From: Mesorhizobium sp. M4B.F.Ca.ET.058.02.1.1
GTDB lineage: Bacteria; Pseudomonadota; Alphaproteobacteria; Rhizobiales; Rhizobiaceae
Reading direction: 5' to 3'
NCBI RefSeq assembly: GCF_003952505.1
Contig: NZ_CP034450.1
Span: 2,604,001-2,668,000 of the forward strand
Length of the DNA: 64,000 nt
Notes under the pieces: model-generated
Told to the model about the DNA's origin: nothing
What the model saw: only the letters and a program-made list of their open reading frames with translations
Database searches by the model: none
Program-made: the position numbers and the translations under genes
Shown here: one piece after another, positions 36,747 to 45,450 of the stretch
Layout: each line of letters opens with the position of its first letter
Position numbering within the stretch: the stretch's first letter is position 1

Positions 36747-37823
36747 ATGATCCGCAAGAAAGACCGTCGCCTTCGTGTCGGTGTGCTCGGCTGCGGGCCG
36801 ATCGCGCAGTTCGCGCATCTGGAATCCTGCGCGAAGGCAAGCAGTGCTGACCTCTATGCGATCTGCGACGCCGCGCCCGATCTGCTCGCGCGCATGGGCG
36901 CGACCTACGAGCCCGAAAGAATGTATGGCGACTATGACGAGATGCTCGCAGACCCGCAGTTGGAAGCAGTGATCGTCGCCACGTCGGATGCCTATCACGT
37001 ACCGATGTCTATCAAGGCGCTGGAGGCCGGCAAGCATGTGCTGTGCGAAAAGCCGATCGGCGTCTCGGTCGAGGAAGGCGAAAAGCTGGCCGAAGCGGTC
37101 AAGCGCTCGGGCAAGGTGCTGCAGGTCGGGCACATGAAGCGCTTCGATCCGGCGCTGGAAGCGGCGCGCGATTTCGTCCGCGACGAGATGGGCGAGATCC
37201 TGGCGCTGAAGGCCTGGTATTGCGATTCCACGCATCGCTACACCAACACCGACGCGGTGCAGCCGCTGCCGGTGACCAGCAAGCTGGCGCGGAAGCCGGC
37301 CGGCAACCCGAAAGCCGATCTCAGGCAATATTTCATGCTGGCGCACGGCTCGCATCTCGTCGACACGGCGCGCTTCCTCGCCGGCGAGATCACCGCCGTG
37401 CGGGCGCGCCTCAACAAGCGTTTCGGCGCATATTGCTGGTTCGTCGAAACCGAGTTCGCCAATGGCGCGCTCGGCCATCTCGATCTCACCGTCGCCGTGC
37501 GCATGGACTGGCACGAAGGTTTCCAGCTCTATGGCGAGAACGGCTCCGTAATCGCGAAGACCTTCAATCCCTGGTATTTCCGGGCGAGTGAGGTCGACAT
37601 CTTCCACGAGAAGGACGCGACCTCGCGCAAGCCGCTCGGCGCCGACGGCCACTTCTTCCGGCGCCAGATCGAAGGCCTCGCCGATACCGTGCTCGACGGC
37701 AAGCCGATGCGCGGCGCCAATGTCGAGGACGGGCTCGCCTCGATCCGCGCCATGGTGGCGATCGTCCGCTCGGTCGAGAGCGGCGAGCGCGTCGAGATCG
37801 CCAGCGTGACGGGAGCGGTCTGA
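36747..37823 (+). CDS. Gfo/Idh/MocA family sugar dehydrogenase
   Basis: A 358-residue NAD(P)-dependent oxidoreductase. The Rossmann loop is VGVLGCGPIAQFAH (residues about 11-24), the EKP motif is HVLCEKPIGVS (about 96-106), and the substrate-domain His lies in LAHGSHLVDTARFL. It starts 4 bases after the TIM-barrel gene and its stop overlaps the start of the next (TGATG). It probably oxidises a hydroxyl on the imported sugar or inositol. The exact substrate is not visible. Confidence 0.9.
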   Translation: MIRKKDRRLRVGVLGCGPIAQFAHLESCAKASSADLYAICDAAPDLLARMGATYEPERMYGDYDEMLADPQLEAVIVATSDAYHVPMSIKALEAGKHVLCEKPIGVSVEEGEKLAEAVKRSGKVLQVGHMKRFDPALEAARDFVRDEMGEILALKAWYCDSTHRYTNTDAVQPLPVTSKLARKPAGNPKADLRQYFMLAHGSHLVDTARFLAGEITAVRARLNKRFGAYCWFVETEFANGALGHLDLTVAVRMDWHEGFQLYGENGSVIAKTFNPWYFRASEVDIFHEKDATSRKPLGADGHFFRRQIEGLADTVLDGKPMRGANVEDGLASIRAMVAIVRSVESGERVEIASVTGAV

Positions 37824-38641
37824 TGCAGGTCGGGGTGTTCGCCAAGACCTTCCCTGGCAGCGAGCCGGCCGGCGTGCTTGCCGCCGTGCGCGATGCGGGC
37901 TTCGCGGTCACCCAGTTCAACCTCGCCTGCGCCGGCCTGCCATCGATGCCGGATGCGGTTCCCGACGAGGCGATCCGGACCATCAAGGCTGCCGCCGAGG
38001 CTTCGGGCGTGGCCCTTGTCGCGTTGTCGGGCACCTACAACATGGCGCATCCGGACAGGGCGGTGCGCGACGACGGCTTGCGCCGGCTGGCGCTGGTGAT
38101 CGAGGCGGCCGCCAGGCTTTCCACGCCGCTGGTGACGCTCTGCACCGGAACGCGCAACCCCGACGACCAGTGGGCGCATCATCCCGACAATGCCGACCCC
38201 TCGGCCTGGGCCGATATGGCGCGCGAGATGGAGAAGGCGCTTGCGATTGCCGAGCGCCATGGCATCGACCTCGGCATCGAGCCCGAGCAGGCCAACATCG
38301 TCACCTCCGCAGCCGACGCGACGCGCCTGATCGCCGAAATGGGTTCGAAGCGGCTGCGCGTCGTGCTCGATCCGGCGAACCTCTTCGAGCAGGCGGATGC
38401 CGCACAGGCGCGCGCCATCGTCGCCGATGCGGTCGAACGCACGGCCGGCCATGTCGCCATGGCGCATGCCAAGGACCGCTTCGCCGATGGCCGCTTCGCC
38501 ACGGCCGGGCAAGGCGTGGTCGACTTTCCTGACTTCATCACCCGGCTGAAGCACGCCGGCTTCGATGGGCCGCTGGTGACGCATGGGCTTTCCGCCGAGG
38601 AAGCGCCCGGTGTCGCTCGTTTCCTGAAGGGGCTGGTGTGA
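37823..38641 (+). CDS. Xylose isomerase-like TIM-barrel sugar isomerase/epimerase
   Basis: A 272-residue second member of the same barrel family. VGVFAKTFPG opens it; metal-ligand candidates are in GIEPEQANIV, VVLDPANLFEQ, and MAHAKDRF. Its start and stop overlap both neighbours by one base (TGATG), so it is part of a tightly coupled run. It is clearly different from the 35921 protein and may act on the oxidised product of the dehydrogenase. Confidence 0.87.
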   Translation: MQVGVFAKTFPGSEPAGVLAAVRDAGFAVTQFNLACAGLPSMPDAVPDEAIRTIKAAAEASGVALVALSGTYNMAHPDRAVRDDGLRRLALVIEAAARLSTPLVTLCTGTRNPDDQWAHHPDNADPSAWADMAREMEKALAIAERHGIDLGIEPEQANIVTSAADATRLIAEMGSKRLRVVLDPANLFEQADAAQARAIVADAVERTAGHVAMAHAKDRFADGRFATAGQGVVDFPDFITRLKHAGFDGPLVTHGLSAEEAPGVARFLKGLV

Positions 38642-39459
38642 TGGCGACGCTCTCTCGCGACGGCGCCACGCTGCGGTTCACCGACGCCGGCGAAGGTCTG
38701 GCGGTCGTCTTCCAGCACGGGCTGGGCGGCGGCGAGGCGCAGGTCGCCCAGACCTTCCCCGCCGGCTTCCGGCGCATCACGCTGGAATGCCGTGGGCACG
38801 GCGGCTCCGGCCTTGGCGAGCGGCGGCCGTTTTCCTTCGAGATGTTCGCCGACGACGTTCTCGCGGCCGCCGACCGGGCCGGCCTCGACCGCTTCATTGC
38901 CGGCGGCGTCTCGATGGGTGCCGGGATCGCGCTGCGGCTGGCCTGCCGCCATCCGAAACGCGTCTCCGCCCTGGTCATGGTGCGGCCTGCCTGGACATTC
39001 GCGGCGGCACCGCCGAACATGCAGCCCATAGCCGAGGTCGCCGAACTGATCCTCGAGCATGGGCCCGACAAGGCGAGGACGATCTTCGCGCAATCGGCGA
39101 CGGCCACGCGCCTCTATCACGAGGCGCCCGACAATCTGTCCTCGCTGCTCGGCTATTTCGACCGGCCCGACGCCAAGGCCTTCGCACAGGTGCTGGCCAA
39201 TATTGCCGCAGACGGACCGGGTGTTTCCCAGCGCGAGGCGGCCGCGCTCGCCGTTCCGGCACTGGTCGTCGGCAACGCCATGGATGCCGTGCATCCGATG
39301 TCGAGCGCCTACGCGCTCGCCGCCACGATGCCCAACGCCGTCTTCGCCGAGGTCACGCCCAAGGCGCGCGACAGCAAGCAGCATTTCAGTGAGTTGCACA
39401 CTGAGATCACCACGTTCCTCCAATCCCACTCGAAAGTCCGGAGCCTCATTCCGTCATGA
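38641..39459 (+). CDS. Alpha/beta-hydrolase, lactonase-like
   Basis: A 272-residue hydrolase. The oxyanion region is VVFQHGLGGGEAQ, the nucleophile elbow GGVSMGAGIALRLA (Ser about 95), and the late region has DAVHPMSSAYALA and a candidate His in KQHFSEL. This looks like a 3-oxoadipate enol-lactonase or gluconolactone-type enzyme; such a lactonase would follow dehydrogenation of a sugar ring. The ATG overlaps the upstream stop (TGATG) and its stop overlaps the next start (ATGA). Confidence 0.85.
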   Translation: MATLSRDGATLRFTDAGEGLAVVFQHGLGGGEAQVAQTFPAGFRRITLECRGHGGSGLGERRPFSFEMFADDVLAAADRAGLDRFIAGGVSMGAGIALRLACRHPKRVSALVMVRPAWTFAAAPPNMQPIAEVAELILEHGPDKARTIFAQSATATRLYHEAPDNLSSLLGYFDRPDAKAFAQVLANIAADGPGVSQREAAALAVPALVVGNAMDAVHPMSSAYALAATMPNAVFAEVTPKARDSKQHFSELHTEITTFLQSHSKVRSLIPS

Positions 39460-40178
39460 CCAGCAAATCCCTGTCCGGCCCCGCCGCAATCGCCGCCCTG
39501 CCACGCAACAGGCTGCTCGGCGAATTCTCGCTGTGGTCGGCCGACCTCGCCAATATGGAACGCGACCTGAAGCGCATCGAAGCCTATGCCGACCTGCATC
39601 ACATCGACGTCGCCGATGCCCGCTTCACCCCGGGCTTCCTGTTCTTCCCCGATCTCGTGGCCCGCATCGCCAGGCTGACGGCGAAGCCGATCCATGTGCA
39701 TCTGATGGTCGAGGCCGAGATCGTCGAAGCGCAGACGCGCCAGTTCATCGAGGCCGGCGCCGACCTCGTCACCATCCACGCCGAGAATGGCGAGGCGGGC
39801 CTGCGCGCCGTGCGGCTGGCGCGTGAACTCGGTGCCGAGGCCGGCGTCGTGCTGCGGCTGGAAACGCCTGTCGCGGCAATCGTCCCGTTCCTGGCGGAGG
39901 TGGCGTTCGTGACACTTCTCGGCACGTCGATCGGCGTCAAGGGCCAAAGCCTGTCGGAGCAGGCCTGTCCGCGCCTGATCGAGGCGCGCGCGCTGATCAG
40001 GAAAGCCGGCCGCGAGGCCGATATCATCCTTGCCGCCGACGGCGGCATCCGCCACGAGACGGTGCCCAGCTTGCGCGCCGCCGGCGCCGATACGGTGGTG
40101 CTTGGCTCGCTTGCCTTCGGCGACCCCGACCTCGCGCAGCGCATGGCCTGGCTGCACGGGCTGAAGGCCGCCGCGTGA
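39456..40178 (+). CDS. Ribulose-phosphate 3-epimerase-like protein
   Basis: A 240-residue TIM barrel of the RPE family. LGEFSLWSADLANMERDLKRIEAY corresponds to the SPSILSADFANL start, HHIDVADARFTPG to the first metal-binding strand, HVHLMVEAEIVEA to the second, TIHAENGEAG to the third, and AADGGIRHETV to the catalytic Asp strand. The core metal ligands are His, Asp, His, Asp, all visible. It is coupled to both neighbours by overlaps. It probably epimerises a pentulose-like phosphate of this pathway rather than serving the pentose cycle. Confidence 0.85.
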   Translation: MTSKSLSGPAAIAALPRNRLLGEFSLWSADLANMERDLKRIEAYADLHHIDVADARFTPGFLFFPDLVARIARLTAKPIHVHLMVEAEIVEAQTRQFIEAGADLVTIHAENGEAGLRAVRLARELGAEAGVVLRLETPVAAIVPFLAEVAFVTLLGTSIGVKGQSLSEQACPRLIEARALIRKAGREADIILAADGGIRHETVPSLRAAGADTVVLGSLAFGDPDLAQRMAWLHGLKAAA

Positions 40179-41215
40179 TGAACACGGTCGCGCTCGCTTT
40201 CGATCTCGGCGGCACGGAGCTGCGCGGCGCGCTGATCGAGCGCGGCGGCGACGTCGTCGCCCGCGTCTCGGCGCCGACGCTCGCCGGCGCAGGATCGGAG
40301 GCGGTGATCGGCCAGATCATCACGCTGGCGGACAAATTGCTCAAGGAGCACCCGCAGGCCAAAGTCAAAGGCATCGGCATGTGCGCGCCCGGTCCGCTCG
40401 ACCCCAAGGCCGGCATCGTCATCGGGCCGCCGACGCTGGCCGGCTGGCACAATGTGCCGCTGATCGACATCCTCAGCCGGCAGTTCGGCCTGCCGGTGCG
40501 GCTCGAGAACGACGCCAATGCGGCAGCGCTCGGCGAATGGCGCTTCGGCGCCGGCCGCGGCGCCGGATCGCTGGTGTTCGTCACCGTCTCGACAGGCATC
40601 GGCGGCGGCGTCGTCGCCGACGGCCACATCTATCACGGCAGGCGCGGGCTGGCAGCCGAGATCGGCCACATGACAATCACCGGCGAAAGCGACCGCTGCT
40701 TCTGCGGCGCCATCGGCTGCTTCGAGGCGGTCGCCTCGGGAACCGCGCTCGGGCGCCGGGCGACACGGCTGACAGCGCCCGGCGACGGATCGCTGCTCCG
40801 GCGCCTTGCCAAGGACGGCGACATCTCAGCTCGCCATGTCGTCGAGGCCGCGCGGACGGGCGACGCGACCGCCCGCCAGCTGGTTGAGGCGGAAGCCAGA
40901 TGGCTCGGCATCGGCTTCACCAATCTCCTGCATCTCTATTCGCCGGACCTGATCGTGATGGGCGGCGGCCTTTCCAATGGCTTCGACCTTTTGGCGCCGG
41001 GGATCAGGGCGACGGTCGAGGAGCGCGCCATGCAGGCCTACCGCGACGTGCCGATCGTGCCGGCCGAACTCGGCGACCGGGCGGGCCTGGTCGGCGCGGC
41101 CAGCCTGATCCTATGGGAGGGCGAGCCCGGCACGGCGCTGGCCATGGTGCAGGACGAGGAGACGAAGAACGGCGCCGGAGGACAGACCGGCGCCAGGGAG
41201 GCAAGACAAGGCTGA
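40178..41215 (+). CDS. ROK family sugar kinase
   Basis: A 345-residue kinase. The phosphate loop is AFDLGGTELRGALI, the catalytic Asp lies in LENDANAAALGEW, and GHMTITGESDRCFCGAIGCFEAVASG carries the ROK signature with the CxCGxxGCxE zinc site. There is no N-terminal helix-turn-helix, so it is an enzyme rather than a NagC-type repressor. It follows the RPE-like gene with a one-base overlap and ends the intact operon. A palindromic repeat and a broken dehydrogenase gene follow. Confidence 0.9.
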   Translation: MNTVALAFDLGGTELRGALIERGGDVVARVSAPTLAGAGSEAVIGQIITLADKLLKEHPQAKVKGIGMCAPGPLDPKAGIVIGPPTLAGWHNVPLIDILSRQFGLPVRLENDANAAALGEWRFGAGRGAGSLVFVTVSTGIGGGVVADGHIYHGRRGLAAEIGHMTITGESDRCFCGAIGCFEAVASGTALGRRATRLTAPGDGSLLRRLAKDGDISARHVVEAARTGDATARQLVEAEARWLGIGFTNLLHLYSPDLIVMGGGLSNGFDLLAPGIRATVEERAMQAYRDVPIVPAELGDRAGLVGAASLILWEGEPGTALAMVQDEETKNGAGGQTGAREARQG

Positions 41216-41264
41216 GCCCAAGCAGCGCGGCGCTCGCAAATATGGAGCCGCCGAGCAGACACGT

Positions 41265-41345
41265 CCCTTCGTCATTCCAGGGCGAAGCAGGAGCGAAGCG
41301 ACGTCGCGAAGACCCTGGAATCCATGCCGTAACTTCGAAGTGTTG
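41265..41345. repeat. Rhizobial palindromic repeat at the broken 5' end of a dehydrogenase gene
   Basis: CGTCATTCCAGGGCGAAGC is answered by GAAGACCCTGGAATCC about 35 bases later (CATTCCAGGG against CCCTGGAAT), with GCGAAGCGACGTCGC in between. It matches a type of intergenic element often seen in Mesorhizobium. The similarity of the following gene to Gfo/Idh/MocA proteins begins just downstream, so this element marks the deletion or insertion boundary. Confidence 0.6.
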
Positions 41346-41390
41346 CTACTGAGCAGAATTCTGCTCCGCCGCTCTTCGCCCGGAGTCGCG

Positions 41391-42227
41391 GCATGTGCCG
41401 CGATAAAGGCCGACAAGCACATTCTTTTGGAAAAGCCCGCCTGCCTGACGGTGCGCGAGATCGACGAACTGCTGGCGCTGAGCAAGGATTACGCCAGGAC
41501 CATCTTCGTCGGCTACATGCGGCGCTACGCGCCGGCCTATCTGGCGGCGCGCGAGGAATTGCCCACCCACGCCGACATCACCCATGTGCGCATCTTCGAC
41601 CTCATCTCGGAAGGCCGGCATTTCCTGAAGAAGAGCCAGAACACACTCTACCCCACCGACATCGATCCGGCGATCCTGGCGCGCGGCGCCAGGGAGCGCG
41701 AGGCGCTGATCCGCGAGGTGGTGGGGGCCGATGCGTCCGCCGACCTCGTGCGCGCCTATCGCGGGCTGACGGCGCTCTCCTCGCACCACATCTCGGCGAT
41801 GCGCGGACTGCTCGGCGAGCCGGTCCGGGTGGTGGCGGCGCACCGCGCCAATGGCGGCGCCAACACCAGCGTGACCTTCGACTACGGCCACTTCGCCTGC
41901 CTCTATGACGCCGTCGTCGACGAGCTCGGCCTGTTCGACGCCATGATCGAGGTGCGCTCGAACACCAAGCGGGTCCGCATCATCTATGACACGCCCTATA
42001 TCCGCAGCCTGCCGACGCGGCTGGAAGTGACGGAAGCCGGCCCGCTCGGCCCGGTGACGAAGGCGTTCGGCCCGCTCTATGGCGACGCCTTCTGCAACGA
42101 GCTCGAAACCTTCCACCGCCACATCACCAACGGCACCAGGCCGCTGACCGACCTCGCGGACTCGCGCCGCGACCTGGCGCTGATGGCGGAGATCATCGAG
42201 ACGATGAAGGAGGGCGGTGGGCGCTGA
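41391..42227 (+). pseudogene. Gfo/Idh/MocA dehydrogenase lacking its N-terminal Rossmann half
   Basis: Similarity begins at AIKADKHILLEKPACLT, the EKP motif that normally lies near residue 95, and continues through FVGYMRRYAPAY and SSHHISAMRGLLGEP to a normal C-terminus. The first 80-90 residues, including the GxGxxG cofactor loop, are missing. The frame is open back to 41340, but those residues (SRILLRRSSPGVAAC) come from the repeat, not the family. Without the cofactor loop it cannot be an active dehydrogenase. It follows the ROK kinase in the same direction, so it was probably the last member of the operon. Confidence 0.8.
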
Positions 42228-42236
42228 GCGTTCCGC

Positions 42237-42506
42237 CTACTTGCCACAATGGTGGTCGTTGATCTTGTTCAGCGCATTCGCGTCAGGGCCGACCTGGTGG
42301 TACGAGCAGGCTCCGGCCGCCGTCGTGAACAATTGCTGGTCATAGTAGTGCGGGCCCGCGAACAGAATGTCGATGATATCGCGATGCGCGGGAACGTAGC
42401 GCTCGGATTCGGCCCGATGGTCGCGGCTTCCCGCGAAGGCCGAGGCGGAGATGCCACAGACTCCAGCGAAAACGAGGGCGCAGATCGCAAGGCGTTTCGT
42501 CGTCAT
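42237..42506 (-). CDS. Small secreted protein of unknown function
   Basis: An 89-residue protein. The start MTTKRLAICALVFAGVCG and the AFA-G site form a clear signal peptide, leaving a mature part of about 63 residues with two cysteines (in GACSYH and DHHCGK) that could form a disulfide. The ATG at 42506 has AGAAGGG upstream; a longer reading to 42584 lacks one. It lies 9 bases after the broken dehydrogenase stop, on the opposite strand. No family is recognised. Confidence 0.65.
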   Translation of the reverse strand: MTTKRLAICALVFAGVCGISASAFAGSRDHRAESERYVPAHRDIIDILFAGPHYYDQQLFTTAAGACSYHQVGPDANALNKINDHHCGK

Positions 42507-42611
42507 CGGCAAACCCTTCTGGCCGTTGGAATTCCCAGCATACATCCAAAATCGCCAGCCGGACAAAAGTTCCCTGAGCGGCATTGCCAGATCGGGAGCC
42601 GGCGCTCCTGA

Positions 42612-43541
42612 CTAGATTCTGCCAGGGAAGTCAGCGGCGAGGCGCCTTCGAAAGACATCGGCGAATTTTTCGAAGGTAGCCTCGGTCGGGTGAAGTTCGT
42701 TGGCCCACTCGCTTGGGCGCGTGATTGTTCCCTGCGTATCGATCAAATGAAATCTGTTCGAGGCCTTGCTCGCCAATTTGGTCAACAGTGTCTTGAGAAG
42801 TTTCAATGCGTCGGCCACAGCCTGCTTGTTTGCAGCCATACTGGTTTGCCCGCTGAAGTCAAAACTCGGTTTGAGCCAGGGCCCGACACCGGGAAATGGG
42901 GGAGAGCTGCCGTCCGGAACGGCAAAGTCGTAACAATGCCCGTAGATCGGGACACCATGGGCGTATTTGTTGCGAAAGTCGAAAAGCTCCTGGTAGGAAG
43001 CTTCGATCATGCCCAGCGCTTCTTGAAGACGTGCCCTGTTCAGCGGCCTTCCCGCCTGCACATCATTGATGAATATGCAGAATTGATCGCCGGCTATGTC
43101 GTTGCCTCCGGCGGAGATCAGGATCGCATCCGGCTTTCCTCGGGCTCCCCAGTTCGCTTTGTTTTGCAATTGTTCCTTCATGCGTTTCTGTTTCGGGAGC
43201 GCCAGCTCATCGACCGACGTATCCCCCCAATGTGCGACCGACAGGATGAACGGCTTCGGCCTCCCTATCTTGCCAAGTTTGACGATGATGTCCGTGTCTC
43301 GGCAAAGAGGGCCATTGTCGACCAATGGATAATTGAACCAGGAATCACCGTTTGCCAAAAGCATCAAAGGGACGACCAGCGCTGCCTTTCCGCTGGAAAT
43401 TGCCGTTGACGCCCTCGCTTCGAAGGCCATTACTCTTTCCTGGTGGCGTCTGGCTCGCGCCTCTTGTTCGCTTTCGATCGCGTCCAAGAGCTTTGCCCTT
43501 GTCGCGAATAACCTTAGTGCAAGGGCATTACTGCGTTTCAT
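42612..43541 (-). CDS. SGNH/GDSL-type hydrolase
   Basis: A 309-residue protein with SGNH blocks in order: LANGDSWFNYPL (nucleophile Ser, about residue 68), GGNDIAGD (Asn), and ANELHPTEATFEKFADVF (His near the C-terminus, with Asn rather than Asp in the DxxH position). The N-terminal third before the GDSW block is charged and helical and may be an extra domain. GGGAGGG precedes the ATG at 43541. The base composition is visibly lower in GC than the neighbours, with many AAA, TTT and AAT codons, a sign of horizontal transfer. It probably acts as an esterase or acylhydrolase; no substrate is inferred. Confidence 0.75.
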   Translation of the reverse strand: MKRSNALALRLFATRAKLLDAIESEQEARARRHQERVMAFEARASTAISSGKAALVVPLMLLANGDSWFNYPLVDNGPLCRDTDIIVKLGKIGRPKPFILSVAHWGDTSVDELALPKQKRMKEQLQNKANWGARGKPDAILISAGGNDIAGDQFCIFINDVQAGRPLNRARLQEALGMIEASYQELFDFRNKYAHGVPIYGHCYDFAVPDGSSPPFPGVGPWLKPSFDFSGQTSMAANKQAVADALKLLKTLLTKLASKASNRFHLIDTQGTITRPSEWANELHPTEATFEKFADVFRRRLAADFPGRI

Positions 43542-43747
43542 AGTATCCCTCCCTACATCAGAATGCTGGAAATGACCTGTGAAATTGCGACTGAAGTTGC
43601 GTGATAAAGGCAATCATCGTCAACTCTGATTCTCTAGTAGAAGAACACGAATTGGCGAGAACAGGCGGCGGTTTCTTTTGATGGCCGCCAAGGCGACCTA
43701 TTCGCTCGATGCGGCTTGCCATCAAACGAAATGACGACGTCTGCTTC

Positions 43748-44662
43748 TCAAGAGCCGGAGCCGCGTGACCGCCTTTTTTCCGCCGCCGCCAGAATATCGA
43801 CGAAGGCACGCACCTTTGCCGGCCTGAAGCGCGCCGGCGGAAAGACGGCATGGATGCCGCCGGCGGGCAAGGTCCAGTTGGCGAACACCTGCACCAGCCG
43901 CCCCTTGGCAATGTCGTCGGCGACGCTGTAGTCCGGAAAGATGCCAAGCCCGATGCCGGCATGCACGCAGGCATGGACGGCGGGGCTCTTGTCGCAGCTG
44001 ACGACCGGGTTGAGTTCGGCCAGCACAGTTTCGTCGTCTTTAGAGAACAGCCATTGGCCGACGCCGCGCAACTGGGCATTGCCGACCCAGGGCAGCGATC
44101 TTGACTGCAGGGGGCCCACATTCGGCGGCAGCCTGGCCGCGAGCTCCGGGCTTGCGACGACAACCTGCCGGAAGGTTCCGAGACGCCGCGCCAGATTGCT
44201 GGAATCGGCCAGCCAGCCGACCCGGATGCCGAGGTCGATCTGCTCGTCGACGAGGTTGCTCACCGCGTCGTCGAAGATCGTCTCGACCCGCATCCTCGGA
44301 TATTTCCTCAGATAGGCGGCGATGGTCGGCGCCACGATCTTCTCGCCATAGTCGAGCGGCGCCGTCAACCGCAGCATCCCGGTCGGCTTGTCGGCGCTTC
44401 GCGCGATGTCGCCATAGGCGGCTTCCGCTTCACGCAGGATGATGGCGGCGCGGTCGTAGAACAGACGCCCCTCCTCCGTCGGCGTGACGCGCCGCGTCGT
44501 GCGCCGCAGCAGCGTAGCGCCGAGTTCCTGCTCGAGCCTGCTGACCTGATGGCTGACCACCGCCTTGGCGACATCGAGCCGGTCGGCGGCCGCCGTGAAC
44601 GACCCGGTCTCGATCACCGTGGTGAAATAGACAAGCCGGTTGAGGTTCAGAAGTTCGGCCAT
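43748..44662 (-). CDS. LysR family transcriptional regulator
   Basis: A 304-residue regulator. The N-terminal helix-turn-helix (LVYFTTVIETGSFTAAADRLDVAKAVVSHQVSRLEQEL in family form; about residues 8-50) is followed by the LysR co-inducer domain from about residue 90. The ATG at 44662 is used because the family always begins about ten residues before this helix. It is divergent from the DsbA-like gene with 112 bases between; the gap has a TCTGAT-TTG-ATCAGA dyad. It likely controls the DsbA-like and NAD(P)-binding genes. Confidence 0.92.
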   Translation of the reverse strand: MAELLNLNRLVYFTTVIETGSFTAAADRLDVAKAVVSHQVSRLEQELGATLLRRTTRRVTPTEEGRLFYDRAAIILREAEAAYGDIARSADKPTGMLRLTAPLDYGEKIVAPTIAAYLRKYPRMRVETIFDDAVSNLVDEQIDLGIRVGWLADSSNLARRLGTFRQVVVASPELAARLPPNVGPLQSRSLPWVGNAQLRGVGQWLFSKDDETVLAELNPVVSCDKSPAVHACVHAGIGLGIFPDYSVADDIAKGRLVQVFANWTLPAGGIHAVFPPARFRPAKVRAFVDILAAAEKRRSRGSGS

Positions 44663-44675
44663 CGGCGAGCCATTG

Positions 44676-44697
44676 TCTGATTTGATCAGACAGTCTG
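44676..44697. promoter_or_regulatory. Overlapping dyads in the LysR divergent promoter
   Basis: TCTGAT-TTG-ATCAGA (44676-44690) is a perfect 6-3-6 palindrome just upstream of the LysR gene. It overlaps a second palindrome, CAGAC-A-GTCTG (44687-44697). LysR regulators typically bind dyads in this position, so these are good operator candidates for self-control and for the divergent genes. Confidence 0.45.
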
Positions 44698-44774
44698 TAT
44701 GATTGATCACTATTTTTTGCAACCGGCCCAGCTGCCATCTAGGTCCGAGAGACAGACATCCGGACAAGACGGCC

Positions 44775-45413
44775 ATGAGCAATGCAACGCTGACCTATCT
44801 TTTCGACCCGCTCTGCGGCTGGTGCTACGGCGCGACGCCGATGCTGGACAGGCTGGAAAAGAGTGGCGTGGTGCTCGAGTTGCTGCCGACCGGTCTCTTC
44901 TCAGGCGCCGGCGCGCGACCGCTGGATGCAGGCTTTGCCGCCCATGCCTGGGCGAACGACCAGCGCATCGAGCGGCTGAGCGGGCAGGTCTTCAGCCAGG
45001 CTTATGTCGACAACGTGCTGAACGTCCGCGGCACCTTGCTCGATTCCGGCACTGCCACCCTCGGCATCGTTGCCGCCGGCCTCGACGACCCGCGCCTGCG
45101 ACTTGCGGCGCTGAAGGCGATTCAGCATGCCCGCTATGTCGGTGGCCGCGATATCGTCACGGTGGACGGCGTCGCTGCTGTCCTGACGGACGCCGGCATG
45201 GCGGACGCGGCGGGCATGCTGAAGGCGCCCACGCCGAAGCTGCTGGCGGCGCATCACGATCTGGTCAGCCGCGGCCGCGCGCTATTCCAGCGCCTGCGCG
45301 CCGATGGCGTTCCCGCGCTCGCCGTGATCCGTAAAGAGGCGCCGCGCCTCATCGGCGCCAGCGCGCTCTTCGGCAGCTACGACAATCTCGTCGCCCATAT
45401 CCAGGCGGCTTGA
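44775..45413 (+). CDS. Cytoplasmic DsbA-like thioredoxin-fold protein
   Basis: A 212-residue protein of the DsbA/FrnE branch. The redox pair is FDPLCGWCYGATP (Cys14 and Cys17), followed by a helical insertion and then PALAVIR near the cis-Pro region. There is no signal peptide, so it acts in the cytoplasm. The ATG at 44775 starts directly before the first strand. It is divergent from the LysR gene and 37 bases before the NAD(P)-binding protein. The set looks like an oxidative or electrophile stress response unit; this is inference. Confidence 0.85.
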   Translation: MSNATLTYLFDPLCGWCYGATPMLDRLEKSGVVLELLPTGLFSGAGARPLDAGFAAHAWANDQRIERLSGQVFSQAYVDNVLNVRGTLLDSGTATLGIVAAGLDDPRLRLAALKAIQHARYVGGRDIVTVDGVAAVLTDAGMADAAGMLKAPTPKLLAAHHDLVSRGRALFQRLRADGVPALAVIRKEAPRLIGASALFGSYDNLVAHIQAA

Positions 45414-45450
45414 CCCAGCACAGCAGTCCCCCAAGCAGAAAGGAAATGCC

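Noticed and set aside
40178..41215. NagC-type repressor
   Set aside because: The ROK protein starts directly at the kinase phosphate loop and has no DNA-binding domain.
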